A stretch of DNA of 64,000 bases from Delftia tsuruhatensis (GTDB lineage: Bacteria > Pseudomonadota > Gammaproteobacteria > Burkholderiales > Burkholderiaceae_C), in the NCBI RefSeq assembly GCF_903815225.1, contig NZ_LR813084.1:3328501-3392500 (forward strand). The letters run 5' to 3'. Below are positions 26,990 to 38,575 of the stretch, in pieces. Position 1 is the first letter of the stretch. Every line of letters starts with the position of its first letter. The notes under the pieces are model-generated. The model was not told the origin of the DNA. It worked only from the letters and a program-made list of their open reading frames with translations, and did no database searches. The position numbers were made by a program, and so were the translations under genes.

Positions 26990-27934
26990 TCACAACCAGT
27001 CGCGGCGCACCAGAAACTGCTCCAGCAGTGCGCGCTCGGGCGTGCCCGGCGCATCCTCGCGCTGGTAGCTCCAGCTGGCATGGGGCGGCATGGACAACAG
27101 GATGGATTCCGTGCGCCCGCCCGACTGCAGGCCGAAATGCGTGCCCCGGTCCCAGACCAGGTTGAACTCCACATAGCGGCCACGGCGGTAGCGCTGGAAA
27201 TCGACCTGGGCCTGCCCGTAGTCCATCGCCTGACGGCGCTCGACGATGGGCAGGTAGGCCCCCAGGAATGCATCCCCCACCGAACGCAGCATCGCGAAAC
27301 TGCGCTCCTGGCCCAGCTCCGAGAAATCATCGAAGAAGATGCCGCCGATGCCGCGCTGCTCGCTGCGGTGCTTCAGGCAGAAGTACTCGTCGCACCAGGC
27401 CTTGAAGCGCGGATAGAACGCATCGCCGAACGGGGCCAGCGCATCGCGGCAGGCACGGTGAAAATGCCGGGCATCTTCCTCGAAGCCATACACCGGCGTC
27501 AGGTCCATGCCGCCGCCGAACCAGCAGGTGGGCTCGGCGCCGGGATGGCCGGCAGCAATCATGCGCACGTTCATGTGCACGGTAGGCACATAGGGATTGC
27601 GCGGATGGAAGACCAGGGACACGCCCATGGCCTCGAAGGGGGCGCCCGCCAGCTCCGGCCGGTGCTGCGTGGCCGAAGGCGGTAGCTGCAGCCCGCGCAC
27701 ATGCGAGAAGCCGCAGCCCGCGCGCTCGAATACGCGGCCGCCCTCCAGGATGCGGGTGATGCCATCACCCTGCAGGCGCTCTCCAGGGCCCTTGCTCCAG
27801 GCATCGGAAAGAAAGCGCGCACCGCCCTCACCCTCCACCAGCTCCAATGCCTCGGTGATGCGGGCCTGCAGGCCCATGAGGTATGCGCGCGCCTGGCCAA
27901 CGGGCAGTGCCTGCCCCGTCGATTGCTCTGCCAT
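26990..27934 (-). CDS. hemF: Oxygen-dependent coproporphyrinogen III oxidase
   Basis: Converts coproporphyrinogen III to protoporphyrinogen IX with oxygen in haem synthesis; cytosolic dimer. 314 residues, normal length. Signatures: [20 protein letters not shown] near 104, [14 protein letters not shown] near 137, [11 protein letters not shown] near 195 and [12 protein letters not shown] near 255. The start ([14 protein letters not shown]) lies four bases after the purD stop, so the pair is one transcript with yebC at its head. Confidence 0.98.
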   Translation of the reverse strand: MAEQSTGQALPVGQARAYLMGLQARITEALELVEGEGGARFLSDAWSKGPGERLQGDGITRILEGGRVFERAGCGFSHVRGLQLPPSATQHRPELAGAPFEAMGVSLVFHPRNPYVPTVHMNVRMIAAGHPGAEPTCWFGGGMDLTPVYGFEEDARHFHRACRDALAPFGDAFYPRFKAWCDEYFCLKHRSEQRGIGGIFFDDFSELGQERSFAMLRSVGDAFLGAYLPIVERRQAMDYGQAQVDFQRYRRGRYVEFNLVWDRGTHFGLQSGGRTESILLSMPPHASWSYQREDAPGTPERALLEQFLVRRDWL

Positions 27935-27938
27935 GGAC

Positions 27939-29222
27939 TCAGTTCTTCACGGCGCGAAAGCCGATGTCACGGCGGTACTGGGCCCCATCGAAATGGATGC
28001 CCCGTGCCACGTCGTAGACCTTTTGCTGCGCCTGCTTGACGCTGTCGGCCAGCACCGTGACGCACAGCACGCGGCCACCGCTGCTGACAGGCACGCCGTC
28101 CTTGAGCTGGGTTCCGGCATGAAAGACCATGGCATCGTCGGCATCGTGCGGCAGGCCGCTGATGGCGTCGCCCTTGCGGGGATCCTCGGGGTAGCCGGCC
28201 GCAGCCATGACCACGCCCAGCGCCGTGCGGCGGTCCCACTGCAGTTCGACCTGGTCCAGCTTGCCGTCGGTGGCCGCCAGCATCACATCCACCAGATCGC
28301 TCTTGAGGCGCATGGTGATGGGCTGGGTCTCGGGGTCGCCCATGCGGCAGTTGAACTCCAGCGTCTTGGGATGGCCCGTGGCGTCGATCATCAGGCCGGC
28401 ATAAAGAAAGCCGGTGTAGGGGATACCGTCCTTTTCCATCCCGCGGATGGTCGGCAGGATGATCTCGCGCATGGCGCGTGCATGCACATCGGCCGTGACC
28501 ACGGGCGCAGGCGAGTAGGCTCCCATGCCGCCGGTGTTCGGCCCCTGGTCGCCGTCCTTCAGGCGCTTGTGGTCCTGGCTGGTGGCAAGGGCCAGCACGT
28601 TCTTGCCGTCGCACAGCACGATGAAGCTGGCCTCCTCCCCGGCGAGGAACTCCTCGATCACGACGCGTGCGCCGCCGTCGTTGTGCGTCACGCCGTACTT
28701 GTTGTCCACGAGCATGAAGTCCACGGCGTCGTGGGCCTCCTGAAGCGTCGTGGCGACCACCACACCCTTGCCCGCAGCCAGGCCATCGGCCTTGATCACG
28801 ATGGGGGCGCCCAGGCGGTCCACATAGGCATGGGCGGCCACGGGGTCGGTGAAGGTTTCGTAGAGCGCCGTGGGAATGCCGTGGCGAGCCATGAAATCCT
28901 TGGAAAACGCCTTGGAGCTCTCCAGCTGCGCGGCCGCCTTCGTGGGGCCGAAGATGCGCAGGCCGTGGGCCCGGAACTCATCGACCACGCCGGCGGCCAG
29001 CGGCGCCTCGGGGCCGACCACGGTCAGCGCGACCTTCTCGGCCTGCGCCCATTCGCGCAGTGCCTGCGGGTCGGTGATGTTGAGGTTTTCCAGCTTGCCG
29101 CCGGCCAGGGCCGTGCCGCCGTTGCCGGGCGCCACATAGACCTTGGTCGATTTCGGCGATTCGGCCAGTTTCCACGCCAGGGCGTGCTCGCGGCCTCCGC
29201 CACCAATCACAAGAATTTTCAT
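27939..29222 (-). CDS. purD: Phosphoribosylamine-glycine ligase
   Basis: GAR synthetase, second step of purine synthesis: phosphoribosylamine + glycine + ATP. 427 residues. N-domain [22 protein letters not shown]-grasp domain with [17 protein letters not shown] near 140, [21 protein letters not shown] near 215 and [13 protein letters not shown] near 288. The start codon overlaps the yebC stop (ATGA), and hemF follows after four bases. Confidence 0.98.
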   Translation of the reverse strand: MKILVIGGGGREHALAWKLAESPKSTKVYVAPGNGGTALAGGKLENLNITDPQALREWAQAEKVALTVVGPEAPLAAGVVDEFRAHGLRIFGPTKAAAQLESSKAFSKDFMARHGIPTALYETFTDPVAAHAYVDRLGAPIVIKADGLAAGKGVVVATTLQEAHDAVDFMLVDNKYGVTHNDGGARVVIEEFLAGEEASFIVLCDGKNVLALATSQDHKRLKDGDQGPNTGGMGAYSPAPVVTADVHARAMREIILPTIRGMEKDGIPYTGFLYAGLMIDATGHPKTLEFNCRMGDPETQPITMRLKSDLVDVMLAATDGKLDQVELQWDRRTALGVVMAAAGYPEDPRKGDAISGLPHDADDAMVFHAGTQLKDGVPVSSGGRVLCVTVLADSVKQAQQKVYDVARGIHFDGAQYRRDIGFRAVKN

Positions 29223-29938
29223 AGTTCAGCGTTGTGGTAGACGTCCTGTACGTCATCCAGGTCTTCGATCATGTCCAGCAGCTTTTGCATGCGGGCTGCG
29301 TCATCGCCTTCCAGGGCGATGGTGTTTTCCGGGCGCATGGTGACCTCGGCCACCTCGGGTGTCAGGCCCCTGGCCTGCAGCGCGTCGCGCACGGTCTCGA
29401 AATCTGCGGGTGCGGTCAGCACCTCGATGGCTCCCTCGTCATCGGTGATCACATCCTCGGCGCCGGCCTCCAGCGCTACTTCCATGATCTGGTCCTCGCT
29501 GCTTCCGGGGGCGAAGATCAGTTGTCCGACATGCTTGAACTGGAAGGCCACGGAACCTTCCGTGCCCATGTTGCCACCGTACTTGCTGAAGGCGTGACGC
29601 ACTTCCGCAACGGTACGCACCCGATTGTCGGTCATGGTATCCACAATGATGGCGGCGCCACCGATGCCGTAGCCCTCGTAGCGGATTTCCTCGTAGGTCA
29701 CGCCTTCGAGGTTGCCCGTGGCCTTGTCGATGTTGCGCTTGATATTGTCCGCCGGCATGTTGGCCGCCTTGGCCTTTTCCACCGCCAGGCGCAGGCGCGG
29801 GTTGGCGCTGAGATCGCCGCCGCCGGTGCGTGCGGCCACCATGATTTCACGGATGATGCGTGTCCAGACCTTGCCGCGCTTCTCGTCCTGGCGGCCTTTT
29901 CGATGCTGGATATTGGCCCATTTACTGTGTCCTGCCAC
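29219..29938 (-). CDS. yebC: YebC/PmpR family transcription/translation factor
   Basis: 239 residues beginning at GTG 29938, with AAGGA six bases upstream. The opening [21 protein letters not shown] and the [22 protein letters not shown] block are invariant in YebC proteins. Family members act as DNA-binding regulators or, as shown more recently for some, as ribosome factors easing proline-rich stalls. Heads the yebC-purD-hemF transcript and is divergent from the HerA-like ATPase. A second, distant paralogue is at 33421-34122. Confidence 0.96.
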   Translation of the reverse strand: MAGHSKWANIQHRKGRQDEKRGKVWTRIIREIMVAARTGGGDLSANPRLRLAVEKAKAANMPADNIKRNIDKATGNLEGVTYEEIRYEGYGIGGAAIIVDTMTDNRVRTVAEVRHAFSKYGGNMGTEGSVAFQFKHVGQLIFAPGSSEDQIMEVALEAGAEDVITDDEGAIEVLTAPADFETVRDALQARGLTPEVAEVTMRPENTIALEGDDAARMQKLLDMIEDLDDVQDVYHNAEL

Positions 29939-30016
29939 AGGCTGTCCTTTGATATTGATTTAACCTAGCGGCTGGGATTTTACTTTTGACCGCATGCTCC
30001 CCCGAGGAAACCCGAA

Positions 30017-31543
<1,527 letters not shown>

Positions 31544-31690
31544 AGCGCTGACGCACCGGCACTGCACCGCATCAAACACCATAGCACCCGGCCGTTGCCA
31601 TGCAACGGCTGGCGCATTTCAGGGCCTTGGAAGCCCGCGCATGCGGCTATGATCGAAAGCGCCTCCATCCACTTTGCGGAACCGCACGCC

Positions 31691-32668
31691 ATGACGACGA
31701 CCAGTCCTCCCTCGCTGCCCACCTATGACGATGTCGCCGCCGCCGCTCGCCGGCTGGAAGGCGTGGCCCACCGCACACCCATACTGCGCAGCCGCACCGC
31801 CGACGAGCTGCTGGGCGCCCAGCTGTTCTTCAAGTGCGAGAACCTGCAGCGCACGGGTGCCTTCAAGATCCGTGGCGCATACAACGCGCTGTCGCAGTTC
31901 ACGCCCGAGCAGCGCAAGCGCGGGGCACTGGCCTTCTCCTCCGGCAACCATGCCCAGGCCGTGGCCCTGGCCGCGCAGATGCTGGACATGCCGGCGCTGA
32001 TCGTCATGCCCGAGGACGCGCCGGCCGCCAAGATGGCCGCCACACGCTCCTATGGTGCCCAGGTCGTGACCTACGACCGCTTCACCGAGGATCGCGAGGC
32101 CATCTCCCGCCGCCTGGCCGACGAGCGCGGCATGACCCTGATCCCCCCGTTCAACCACCGCGACGTGATCGCCGGCCAGGGAACGGCGGCCAAGGAGTTG
32201 TTCGAGGACGTGCCCGATCTCGACTACCTCTTCGTCTGCCTGGGCGGCGGAGGCCTGCTGTCTGGCAGCCTGCTGTCGGCCGGGCAACTGGCGCCGCGCT
32301 GCAAGGTCTACGGGGTCGAGCCCCAGGCCGGCGACGATGCCCGCCAGTCGCTGCGCGCGGGACAGATCGTGCAGATCCCTACCCCTCACACCATCGCCGA
32401 CGGCGCCCAGACCCAGTCTATCGGCGATATCACATTCGCCATCATCCGCGAGCATGTGGAAGATATCCTGGCCGTGGCGGACGAGCATCTGGTGCAGGCC
32501 ATGCGCTTTTACGCGGAACGCAAGAAAATCGTGGTCGAACCCACGGGCGCGCTCTCGCTGGCGGGCGCCCTGCATGGCGGGGTTGCACTGTCGGGCGCGC
32601 GCGTGGGCATCCTGATCAGCGGTGGCAATGTGGACCTGACGCGCTATGCGCGCTTCCTGCACGACTGA
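31691..32668 (+). CDS. PLP-dependent serine/threonine dehydratase family enzyme
   Basis: 325 residues from the ATG at 31691. Fold-type II PLP enzyme: Schiff-base Lys59 in GAFKIRGAYN, the SSGNHAQ loop near 86, phosphate loop GGGGLLSG near 185 and ISGGNVD near the end. Length and sequence match catabolic threonine ammonia-lyase, serine racemase or threo-3-hydroxyaspartate dehydratase; these cannot be separated by eye. There is no C-terminal ACT domain, so it is not the biosynthetic IlvA with isoleucine control. Stands alone before upp. Confidence 0.92.
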   Translation: MTTTSPPSLPTYDDVAAAARRLEGVAHRTPILRSRTADELLGAQLFFKCENLQRTGAFKIRGAYNALSQFTPEQRKRGALAFSSGNHAQAVALAAQMLDMPALIVMPEDAPAAKMAATRSYGAQVVTYDRFTEDREAISRRLADERGMTLIPPFNHRDVIAGQGTAAKELFEDVPDLDYLFVCLGGGGLLSGSLLSAGQLAPRCKVYGVEPQAGDDARQSLRAGQIVQIPTPHTIADGAQTQSIGDITFAIIREHVEDILAVADEHLVQAMRFYAERKKIVVEPTGALSLAGALHGGVALSGARVGILISGGNVDLTRYARFLHD

Positions 32669-32722
32669 CCCGCCCTCCGGCACCGGCCTTCATGCCGGCG
32701 CCCCATTTTTCCGAAGAAAACC

Positions 32723-33352
32723 ATGAGTACTCTGCACCTGATCGACCACCCGCTGGTCCAACACAAGCTCACGCTGATGCGCCGCAAGGAAGCCAGCACC
32801 AACAGCTTTCGCCGCATGCTGGGCGAGCTGTCCACGCTGATGGCCTACGAGATCACGCGCGACATGCCGCTGCAGGACATCGAGATCGAAACCCCGCTGG
32901 AGACCATGACCGGCCGGGTCATCGATGGCAAGAAGCTGGTGCTGGTGTCCATCCTGCGTGCCGGCAACGGCTTTCTGGACGGCATGCTCAACGTCGTGCC
33001 CGGCGCGCGCATCGGTCACATCGGCCTGTACCGCGACCCCCAGACGCTGCAACCCGTCGAGTACTACTTCAAGATGCCCTCGGAGATGGAGGAGCGCGAC
33101 GTGCTCGTCGTCGACCCCATGTTGGCCACGGGCAACTCGGCCGCCGCCGCAGTCGCGCGCCTGAAGCAGCTGAACCCCAAGTCCATCAAGTTCATGTGCC
33201 TGCTGGCCGCGCCCGAAGGCGTGGCGACCATGCAGAAGGCCCATCCCGACGTGGACATCTACACGGCCGCCGTGGACCGCCAGCTCGACGAGCATGGCTA
33301 CATCCTGCCCGGCCTGGGCGATGCAGGCGACCGCATCTTCGGCACCAAGTAG
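32723..33352 (+). CDS. upp: Uracil phosphoribosyltransferase
   Basis: Salvages uracil to UMP with PRPP. 209 residues. Opens with [19 protein letters not shown]; the PRPP loop is [16 protein letters not shown] near 128; the C-terminal uracil site is [16 protein letters not shown]. No uracil permease gene is adjacent. A strong bidirectional hairpin follows the gene. Confidence 0.98.
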   Translation: MSTLHLIDHPLVQHKLTLMRRKEASTNSFRRMLGELSTLMAYEITRDMPLQDIEIETPLETMTGRVIDGKKLVLVSILRAGNGFLDGMLNVVPGARIGHIGLYRDPQTLQPVEYYFKMPSEMEERDVLVVDPMLATGNSAAAAVARLKQLNPKSIKFMCLLAAPEGVATMQKAHPDVDIYTAAVDRQLDEHGYILPGLGDAGDRIFGTK

Positions 33353-33364
33353 GCGTGGCGCACT

Positions 33365-33405
33365 CCCAGCAAAAAAGCCGCACGATGTGCGGCTTTTTTG
33401 CTGGG
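33365..33405. terminator. Bidirectional terminator between upp and the yebC paralogue
   Basis: A perfect 19-bp inverted repeat (33365-33383 / 33387-33405) with a 3-base loop. Each arm carries a six-base A or T run beside a GCCGCAC core, so it can terminate transcripts from both sides. It lies between the converging 3' ends of upp and the second yebC. Confidence 0.9.
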
Positions 33406-33420
33406 GCAGGAACAGGCAGA

Positions 33421-34122
33421 TCAATCCACCAGTCCCGCATAGACGTGTTGCACGTCATCGTCGTTCTCGAAGCCGGCCAGGAAGTCCTGCACCTCCTCCT
33501 GCTGCTCGGCGGACAGGCTGGCCATGCTGACCGGCGTCTTGGCCTTGTAGCCCAGCTTGGCCGACAGCACCTTGAAGCCCTGGGCGGGCAATGCCTTGCT
33601 CACCGTGTCCAGGTCGGTGGGATCGGTGATGAACAGGGTTGTGCCCTCTTCCTCGCCTGCCTCGAAATCCTGCGCTCCGGCCTCGATGGCCGCCAGCTCG
33701 GCATCGGCACCGGCTTCGGACTCGCCCTCGATCATGCCCACATGGTCGAAGTCCCAGGCCACGGCCGTCATCTGCCCCTTGCGAAAGCACACGCGCATAT
33801 TGGGCGCCGTGCGGTTCACGTTGTCGGTCAGGCACTCGATCATCACGGGCACGCGGTTGGGACCGTAGCCCTCGTAGACCACGCGCTCGTAGTTCACGGC
33901 ATCGGCGCCCACGCCCGAGCCCTTCTTGATGGCACGTTCGAGCGTGTCCTTGGGCATGGAGGCCTTGCGCGCCGCTTCCACGGCCATGCGCAGGCGGGAA
34001 TTGCCTGCCGGATCGGCACCGGCGCGTGCAGCGACGATGATTTCCTTGACCAGCTTGCCGAACAGCTTTCCCTTGGCATCAGCGACCAGCGCCTTGCCCT
34101 TTGCTTTCCATTGCGCGCCCAT
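33421..34122 (-). CDS. Second YebC/PmpR paralogue (YeeN-like)
   Basis: 233 residues from ATG 34122 ([20 protein letters not shown]). The frame is open upstream, but that part is Arg/Ser-rich and not family-like. The [23 protein letters not shown] and [21 protein letters not shown] blocks are typical of YebC. It lacks the canonical GHSKWANI opening and instead has the GAQWK form of the YeeN subgroup. Identity with the first copy is clearly partial, so this is an old duplication or separate lineage rather than a recent copy. Transcribed alone. Confidence 0.92.
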   Translation of the reverse strand: MGAQWKAKGKALVADAKGKLFGKLVKEIIVAARAGADPAGNSRLRMAVEAARKASMPKDTLERAIKKGSGVGADAVNYERVVYEGYGPNRVPVMIECLTDNVNRTAPNMRVCFRKGQMTAVAWDFDHVGMIEGESEAGADAELAAIEAGAQDFEAGEEEGTTLFITDPTDLDTVSKALPAQGFKVLSAKLGYKAKTPVSMASLSAEQQEEVQDFLAGFENDDDVQHVYAGLVD

Positions 34123-34321
34123 GGCTGCTTTTCCCTTGCGGATTCTCTGGATGAGTTGGAGGCGGCGCCGACCGCCCCCCGCAGGGATCCGGCCCGGCAC
34201 CGAAAGAGCGCTGTTTATACACCCGCGCAGGGACGGTCGCAGGCTTTTCGCGCATTGGTTGACAGCACGCCATTGGCTCATGGCATGCTCGCAACCCCGA
34301 CCCGCCATTTCAGAAGCCTGC

Positions 34322-35467
34322 ATGCCGCCACGACCTTTCACGCCCCGACCCCTGCTTGCCACGGCCTTGCTGGCGGCGACATCTGCCATGGCCGGCCCCG
34401 CCCTGTCCCCGCACATCGTGGCCGAGGGCCTGGAACACCCCTGGGCACTGGCCTTCCTGCCCGACGGCCGCTTCCTGGTCACGGAGCGCCCGGGCCGCAT
34501 GCGCATCGTGCAGGCCGGTGGCCGCCTGGGTCCGCCGCTGCGCGGCCTGCCGGCCGTGGACGCGCGCGGCCAGGGCGGACTGCTGGACGTGGTGCTGGAC
34601 AGCGACTTCGCGCGCAACCGCCGCCTGTACTTCTGCTATTCCGAGCCGGGCATCAGTGCCGACCGCGGCAAGAGCGGCACGGCACTGGCCAGCGCGCGCC
34701 TGTCCGACGATGGCAGCGCACTGGAGCAGGTCAAGACCCTGTTCGCGCCACGCCCCAGGTACGACAGCACGCTGCACTTCGGCTGCCGCATCGTCGAGCG
34801 CATGGTCGATGGCAGGAGCGACGGCACCTTGTTCCTCACGCTGGGCGAGCGCTCCAGCTTCAAGGAGGAGGCGCAGAACCTCAAGAGCCACCTGGGCAAG
34901 ATCGTGCGCGTGGGCAAGGATGGCAGCATTCCCCGGGACAACCCGTTTGCGGGGCGCCGCGATGCCTTTCCCGAGATCTGGAGCTACGGCCACCGCAACC
35001 CCCAGGGCGCGACCCTGGCGCCGGACGGCAGCCTGTGGATGCACGAGCACGGCCCCCAGGGCGGCGACGAGGTCAACCGGCCCGAGCCCGGCAGGAACCA
35101 TGGCTGGCCCGTGATCACCTATGGCGAGAACTACGGCGGCGGCAGCATCGGCGCCGGCATCACGCACAAGGACGGCATGGAGCAGCCGCTCTACCAGTGG
35201 ACACCGTCCATCGCGCCATCTGGTATGGCCTTCATCACCAGCGACCGCTATGGGCCGGGCTGGAAAGGATCCCTGGTCGTGGGTTCGCTCAAATTCCAGA
35301 GACTTGAGCGACTGTCCATCCGGGACGGCAAGGTCACGTCCGCCGAGACGCTGGAACCGCGCCTGGGCCAGCGGGTGCGCGATGTGCGCCAGGGTCCGGA
35401 TGGCTGGCTCTATGTGTTGACGGATTCCCCGGACGGGCAACTGTTGCGCATTGCCACCACACCCTGA
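34322..35467 (+). CDS. PQQ-dependent aldose sugar dehydrogenase, exported
   Basis: 381 residues from ATG 34322. The signal peptide ([15 protein letters not shown]) predicts a periplasmic soluble enzyme. Beta-propeller GSDH/YliI motifs: [21 protein letters not shown] near 37, [29 protein letters not shown] near 223, [12 protein letters not shown] and GRNHGWPV. The family oxidises aldose sugars with PQQ; no pqq genes are in the window. A start at 34280 would add 14 residues ahead of the signal peptide and is less likely. Convergent with the catabolic operon, 22 bases away. Confidence 0.92.
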   Translation: MPPRPFTPRPLLATALLAATSAMAGPALSPHIVAEGLEHPWALAFLPDGRFLVTERPGRMRIVQAGGRLGPPLRGLPAVDARGQGGLLDVVLDSDFARNRRLYFCYSEPGISADRGKSGTALASARLSDDGSALEQVKTLFAPRPRYDSTLHFGCRIVERMVDGRSDGTLFLTLGERSSFKEEAQNLKSHLGKIVRVGKDGSIPRDNPFAGRRDAFPEIWSYGHRNPQGATLAPDGSLWMHEHGPQGGDEVNRPEPGRNHGWPVITYGENYGGGSIGAGITHKDGMEQPLYQWTPSIAPSGMAFITSDRYGPGWKGSLVVGSLKFQRLERLSIRDGKVTSAETLEPRLGQRVRDVRQGPDGWLYVLTDSPDGQLLRIATTP

Positions 35468-35489
35468 GGACCCCGCCCCGGTCGCCGGC

Positions 35490-36467
35490 TTACTGCACCG
35501 TGATGCCGTTGCTCTTGACCACGGCATCCCAGCGCTTGCGCTCGGCCGCAACGAAGGTGGAGAACGCCGTCGAGGAACTGCCCACGGGCGTCAGGCCCAG
35601 CTTGTCCAGGCTTTCGCGCGTGGACGGCAGGGCAAGGGCCTTTTGCACCAGCTCCTGCAGCTTCTTGACCGTGTCGGGCGCCGTACCCGCAGGCAGGAAG
35701 AAGCCGTTCCACTCCGTCACCTCGAAGTTCCTGATGCCGCTCTCCGCCACCGTAGGCACCTCGGGCAGGTCGGGCATGCGCCTGGCCGACGACACGGCCA
35801 GGGCCTTGAGCTTGCCGCCCTTGACATAGTTGATGCTGGAGGCCGCGTTGGCGAAGTAGACATCGACCTGGCCGCCCATGACATCGACGATGGCCGGTGC
35901 CCCGCCCTTGTAGGGTACGTGGACGGCATCGAACTTCCCATCGGCCTTGAGCAGCTCGGCCGCCATCTGCGCCAGGCTGCCGGGACCGTAGGAGGCATAG
36001 GTGAGCCTGCCGGGCTTTTGGCGCGCGGCGTTCATGAAATCGGCCAGACTGTTGTAGGGCGACGACGGCGCGGCCACGAGGATGTTGGGCACGCTGACCG
36101 CCTGGGACACGGCGATGAAATCCCTGACGGGGTCGTAGGGCAGCTTGCGCAGGGCCGGGTTGATGGCGAAGGACGAGGCGTCATAGAGCACCGTGTATCC
36201 ATCGGCCTTGGCGCGTGCCACGAAGGCCGCTCCGATGGATCCGCTGGCCCCGGCCTTGTTGTCGACCACCACACTCTGGCCCGAGACCTCGCCCAGTGCC
36301 TTGGCGATGATGCGAGCCGCGTTGTCGGCGCCACCACCGGCCGAAAACGGCACGACGAGGGTGATGGCCTGGGCGGCCGGGTACTCGGCCGCGTGCAGCG
36401 CGCCCTGACCCAGGGCAGCGCCCAGCGCCACCAGCAGGGGCAGCATGGTTCGTTGTGTGTTCATCAT
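35490..36467 (-). CDS. Bug-family (TctC-like) solute-binding receptor 1
   Basis: 325 residues. Signal peptide (LLVALGAALGQGALHA) and a mature start at AEYPAAQAITLVVPFSAGGGADN, the ligand-loop opening of Bug receptors. NKAGASGSIGAAFVARAKADGYT near 73 and VPYKGGAPAIVDVMGGQVD near 165 are the other conserved loops. Bug proteins capture carboxylates in the periplasm for tripartite tricarboxylate transporters or signalling. No TctA/TctB permease is nearby, as usual in these bacteria. Last gene of the five-gene catabolic operon. Confidence 0.95.
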   Translation of the reverse strand: MMNTQRTMLPLLVALGAALGQGALHAAEYPAAQAITLVVPFSAGGGADNAARIIAKALGEVSGQSVVVDNKAGASGSIGAAFVARAKADGYTVLYDASSFAINPALRKLPYDPVRDFIAVSQAVSVPNILVAAPSSPYNSLADFMNAARQKPGRLTYASYGPGSLAQMAAELLKADGKFDAVHVPYKGGAPAIVDVMGGQVDVYFANAASSINYVKGGKLKALAVSSARRMPDLPEVPTVAESGIRNFEVTEWNGFFLPAGTAPDTVKKLQELVQKALALPSTRESLDKLGLTPVGSSSTAFSTFVAAERKRWDAVVKSNGITVQ

Positions 36468-36527
36468 CTCCTTGACTCCTATTGGCTTGTCTTGCGATTG
36501 AAAAAATTCTTGTCTGCGCCGGCACCG

Positions 36528-37355
36528 TCAGCCGAAGCCATACAGCTCGGCAGCGTTGGCCGCCAGCACGCGGGCGCGCTGGCCGGCATCGGGAACCCAG
36601 CGCTGCAGCAGCGCAAGCATCAGCGCGGTATCGGGCGGATGGTCGGCTTCGGTGACGTGGGGCCAGTCGCTGCCCCAGACCAGGCGCTCGGGCGCTTCGC
36701 GCACCCAGGCGCGGGCGATGGCGTCGCTGTCGGCATAGCCGGCCGCCAGTCCCGCTTCACTGTTCAGATAGGGGCCGGACAGCTTGACCCAGGCCCTGCC
36801 CTGCTGCACCAGCGCACGCACCACGCCGAAGGCCGGATGGGCCATGCCCTGCCCCACGGGCAGGCGCGCCATGTGGTCGAAGACCAGGGTGCAGGGCAGT
36901 CGCTGCAGCAGTGCGCGCTGGGCCATGATCTGATCGGCCATCCAGTGCAACTGCACATGCCAGCCCAGCGCCGCGATGCGCTGTGCCAGGGGCTCCAGCA
37001 TGTCCAGGCTCACCGCCGCGTCGCGGTCGCTGTGCAGCGAAAAGCGGATGCCCCGGATCCCGCCCTCGTGCAACGCGTGCAATTCGGCATTGCCCACATC
37101 GGGCCGCACGACGGCGACGCCTCGCGTGTCGGCGGCACCCAGCAGGCGTATGGCTTCGAGCGTGGCGCGGTTGTCCGTGCCATGGGCGCGCGGCTGCACG
37201 ATGACGGCACGCGCCAGGCCCAGGCGCGCACGCAGTGCCGCATAGTCGGCAGACGTGGCGCCTTCGCGCATGGCGCCCGGTGCCTCGGGGGCGAAGCGCG
37301 GATCGAATGCATGCAAGTGGGCATCGCAGGCTCCCGCTGGCAGCGCGTCATGCAT
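36528..37355 (-). CDS. Amidohydrolase-family hydrolase (LigI/lactonase-like)
   Basis: 275 residues, TIM-barrel amidohydrolase-2 type. Metal-site His13 and His15 are in CDAHLHAFDPRF; QLHWMADQ near 135, VFDHMARLP near 158 and the closing Asp in VWGSDWPH near 230 follow. This arrangement resembles 2-pyrone-4,6-dicarboxylate lactonase and related dicarboxylic lactonases. The start overlaps the CoA-transferase stop by eight bases, so they are co-translated. It may open a lactone form of the operon's substrate; that is a guess from neighbours. Confidence 0.88.
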   Translation of the reverse strand: MHDALPAGACDAHLHAFDPRFAPEAPGAMREGATSADYAALRARLGLARAVIVQPRAHGTDNRATLEAIRLLGAADTRGVAVVRPDVGNAELHALHEGGIRGIRFSLHSDRDAAVSLDMLEPLAQRIAALGWHVQLHWMADQIMAQRALLQRLPCTLVFDHMARLPVGQGMAHPAFGVVRALVQQGRAWVKLSGPYLNSEAGLAAGYADSDAIARAWVREAPERLVWGSDWPHVTEADHPPDTALMLALLQRWVPDAGQRARVLAANAAELYGFG

Positions 37356-38517
37356 CCGGCATCTCCGTGGCGGACTGCTTCAACACCTCGGTGTGCTGGC
37401 CCAGCGTGGGCGCGGCAAATGCCTGGGGCCCGGGCGTGCGGTCGAATTCCACGGCGCCCGCAAAGCCCCGGTAGCTGCCCACCACGGGATGGGCGAAGTG
37501 GCGGATCATGTCTTCGGCCTGCACCTGCGGGTCGTCGAACATGTCTTCCACGGTGCGCGCAGCCGCGCAGGGCACCTCTTCACCGAACAGGGCTTCCCAC
37601 TCCAGCGCACTGCGCGAGGCCAGCGCCTGGCGCAGCAGGGGCACGAGCTCGTCGCGGTGCTGGGCGCGCTTGCGCACGGTGTCGTAGCGCTCCTGCTGCG
37701 CCAGCTCCGGCAGACCCAGCCTGTCGCACAGAGCGGCCCAGAAATGCGCGGTATTGGCCGAGATGTAGATATGTCCTTCGCGCGTGGGGTGGATGCCGGT
37801 GATGCCGCCCGAGCGCATGTCCCGGCCGACTTCGCGCGGCTCCCCCTCGGCCCAGACCATGCGCGCGGACTGCATGGTCAGCGCCGCGCGCAGCAGGGAC
37901 ACGCCCACATGCTGGCCCAGCCCGCTCTTCTCGCGCTCGTACAGGGCCGAGGCCACGCCGCCCGCCACCAGGGCCGAGGCGTAGTAGTCCACCACCGAGC
38001 CATAGAGGATCTCGGGCGGCCCGCCAGCCTTGCCCTGCATGGCGCACATGCCCGTCATGGTCTGCAGCACCTGGTCGTAGCCGGCCTTGGCCTTGAGCGG
38101 CCCCTTGCTGCCGTAGCCCGTGACGCTGCAGTAGATCAGGCGCGGGTTGATGGCGGACAGCTGCGCAAAGCCGATGCCCAGACGCTCGGGCACGCCGGGC
38201 CGGAAGTTGTGGACCAGCACGTCGGCCTCGCGCACCAGGCGCAGCAGCACGGCCAGTTCAGCCTCCTGCTTGAGGTCCAGCACCATGCCCCACTTGCTGC
38301 GGTTGACGCCCAGGAAGGCGCGGCTCTCGGCCTCCAGCGTGGAAGGGTACTTGCGCAGGTTGTCGCCCACGGGCGGCTCGATCTTGACCACGTCCGCGCC
38401 CTGGTCGGCCAGCAGCGAACAGCCGTAAGGCCCCGCGATGTAGGCACTCAGGTCCAGCACGCGCACGCCACTCAGCGGGCCCCTGGGACCTTGACGTTCA
38501 GCCGGCACAAAACTCAT
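37348..38517 (-). CDS. Family III CoA-transferase (CaiB/BaiF)
   Basis: 389 residues. Opens LSGVRVLDLSAYIAGPYG, with KIEPPVGDNLRKYP near 45, FRPGVPERLGIG near 105 and the expected catalytic Asp177 in GSVVDYYAS. Enzymes of this family move CoA from an acyl-CoA (often succinyl-CoA) to a free acid. With the CitE-like lyase at the operon's head, the likely logic is activation of a hydroxyacid to its CoA ester followed by aldol cleavage. The particular acid is not identified. Confidence 0.94.
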   Translation of the reverse strand: MSFVPAERQGPRGPLSGVRVLDLSAYIAGPYGCSLLADQGADVVKIEPPVGDNLRKYPSTLEAESRAFLGVNRSKWGMVLDLKQEAELAVLLRLVREADVLVHNFRPGVPERLGIGFAQLSAINPRLIYCSVTGYGSKGPLKAKAGYDQVLQTMTGMCAMQGKAGGPPEILYGSVVDYYASALVAGGVASALYEREKSGLGQHVGVSLLRAALTMQSARMVWAEGEPREVGRDMRSGGITGIHPTREGHIYISANTAHFWAALCDRLGLPELAQQERYDTVRKRAQHRDELVPLLRQALASRSALEWEALFGEEVPCAAARTVEDMFDDPQVQAEDMIRHFAHPVVGSYRGFAGAVEFDRTPGPQAFAAPTLGQHTEVLKQSATEMPDA

Positions 38518-38575
38518 TGACTCTCTCCTGGTAGGAATGGGGCAAGCGCTGCATGCGCTCCCCCGGCGGCGGGGC

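Noticed and set aside
31834..35307. Plus-strand open frame of 1157 codons crossing four genes
   Set aside because: Runs over the dehydratase, upp, the terminator, the second yebC and the sugar dehydrogenase in a non-coding frame. Arg/Pro-rich composition shows it is a shadow.
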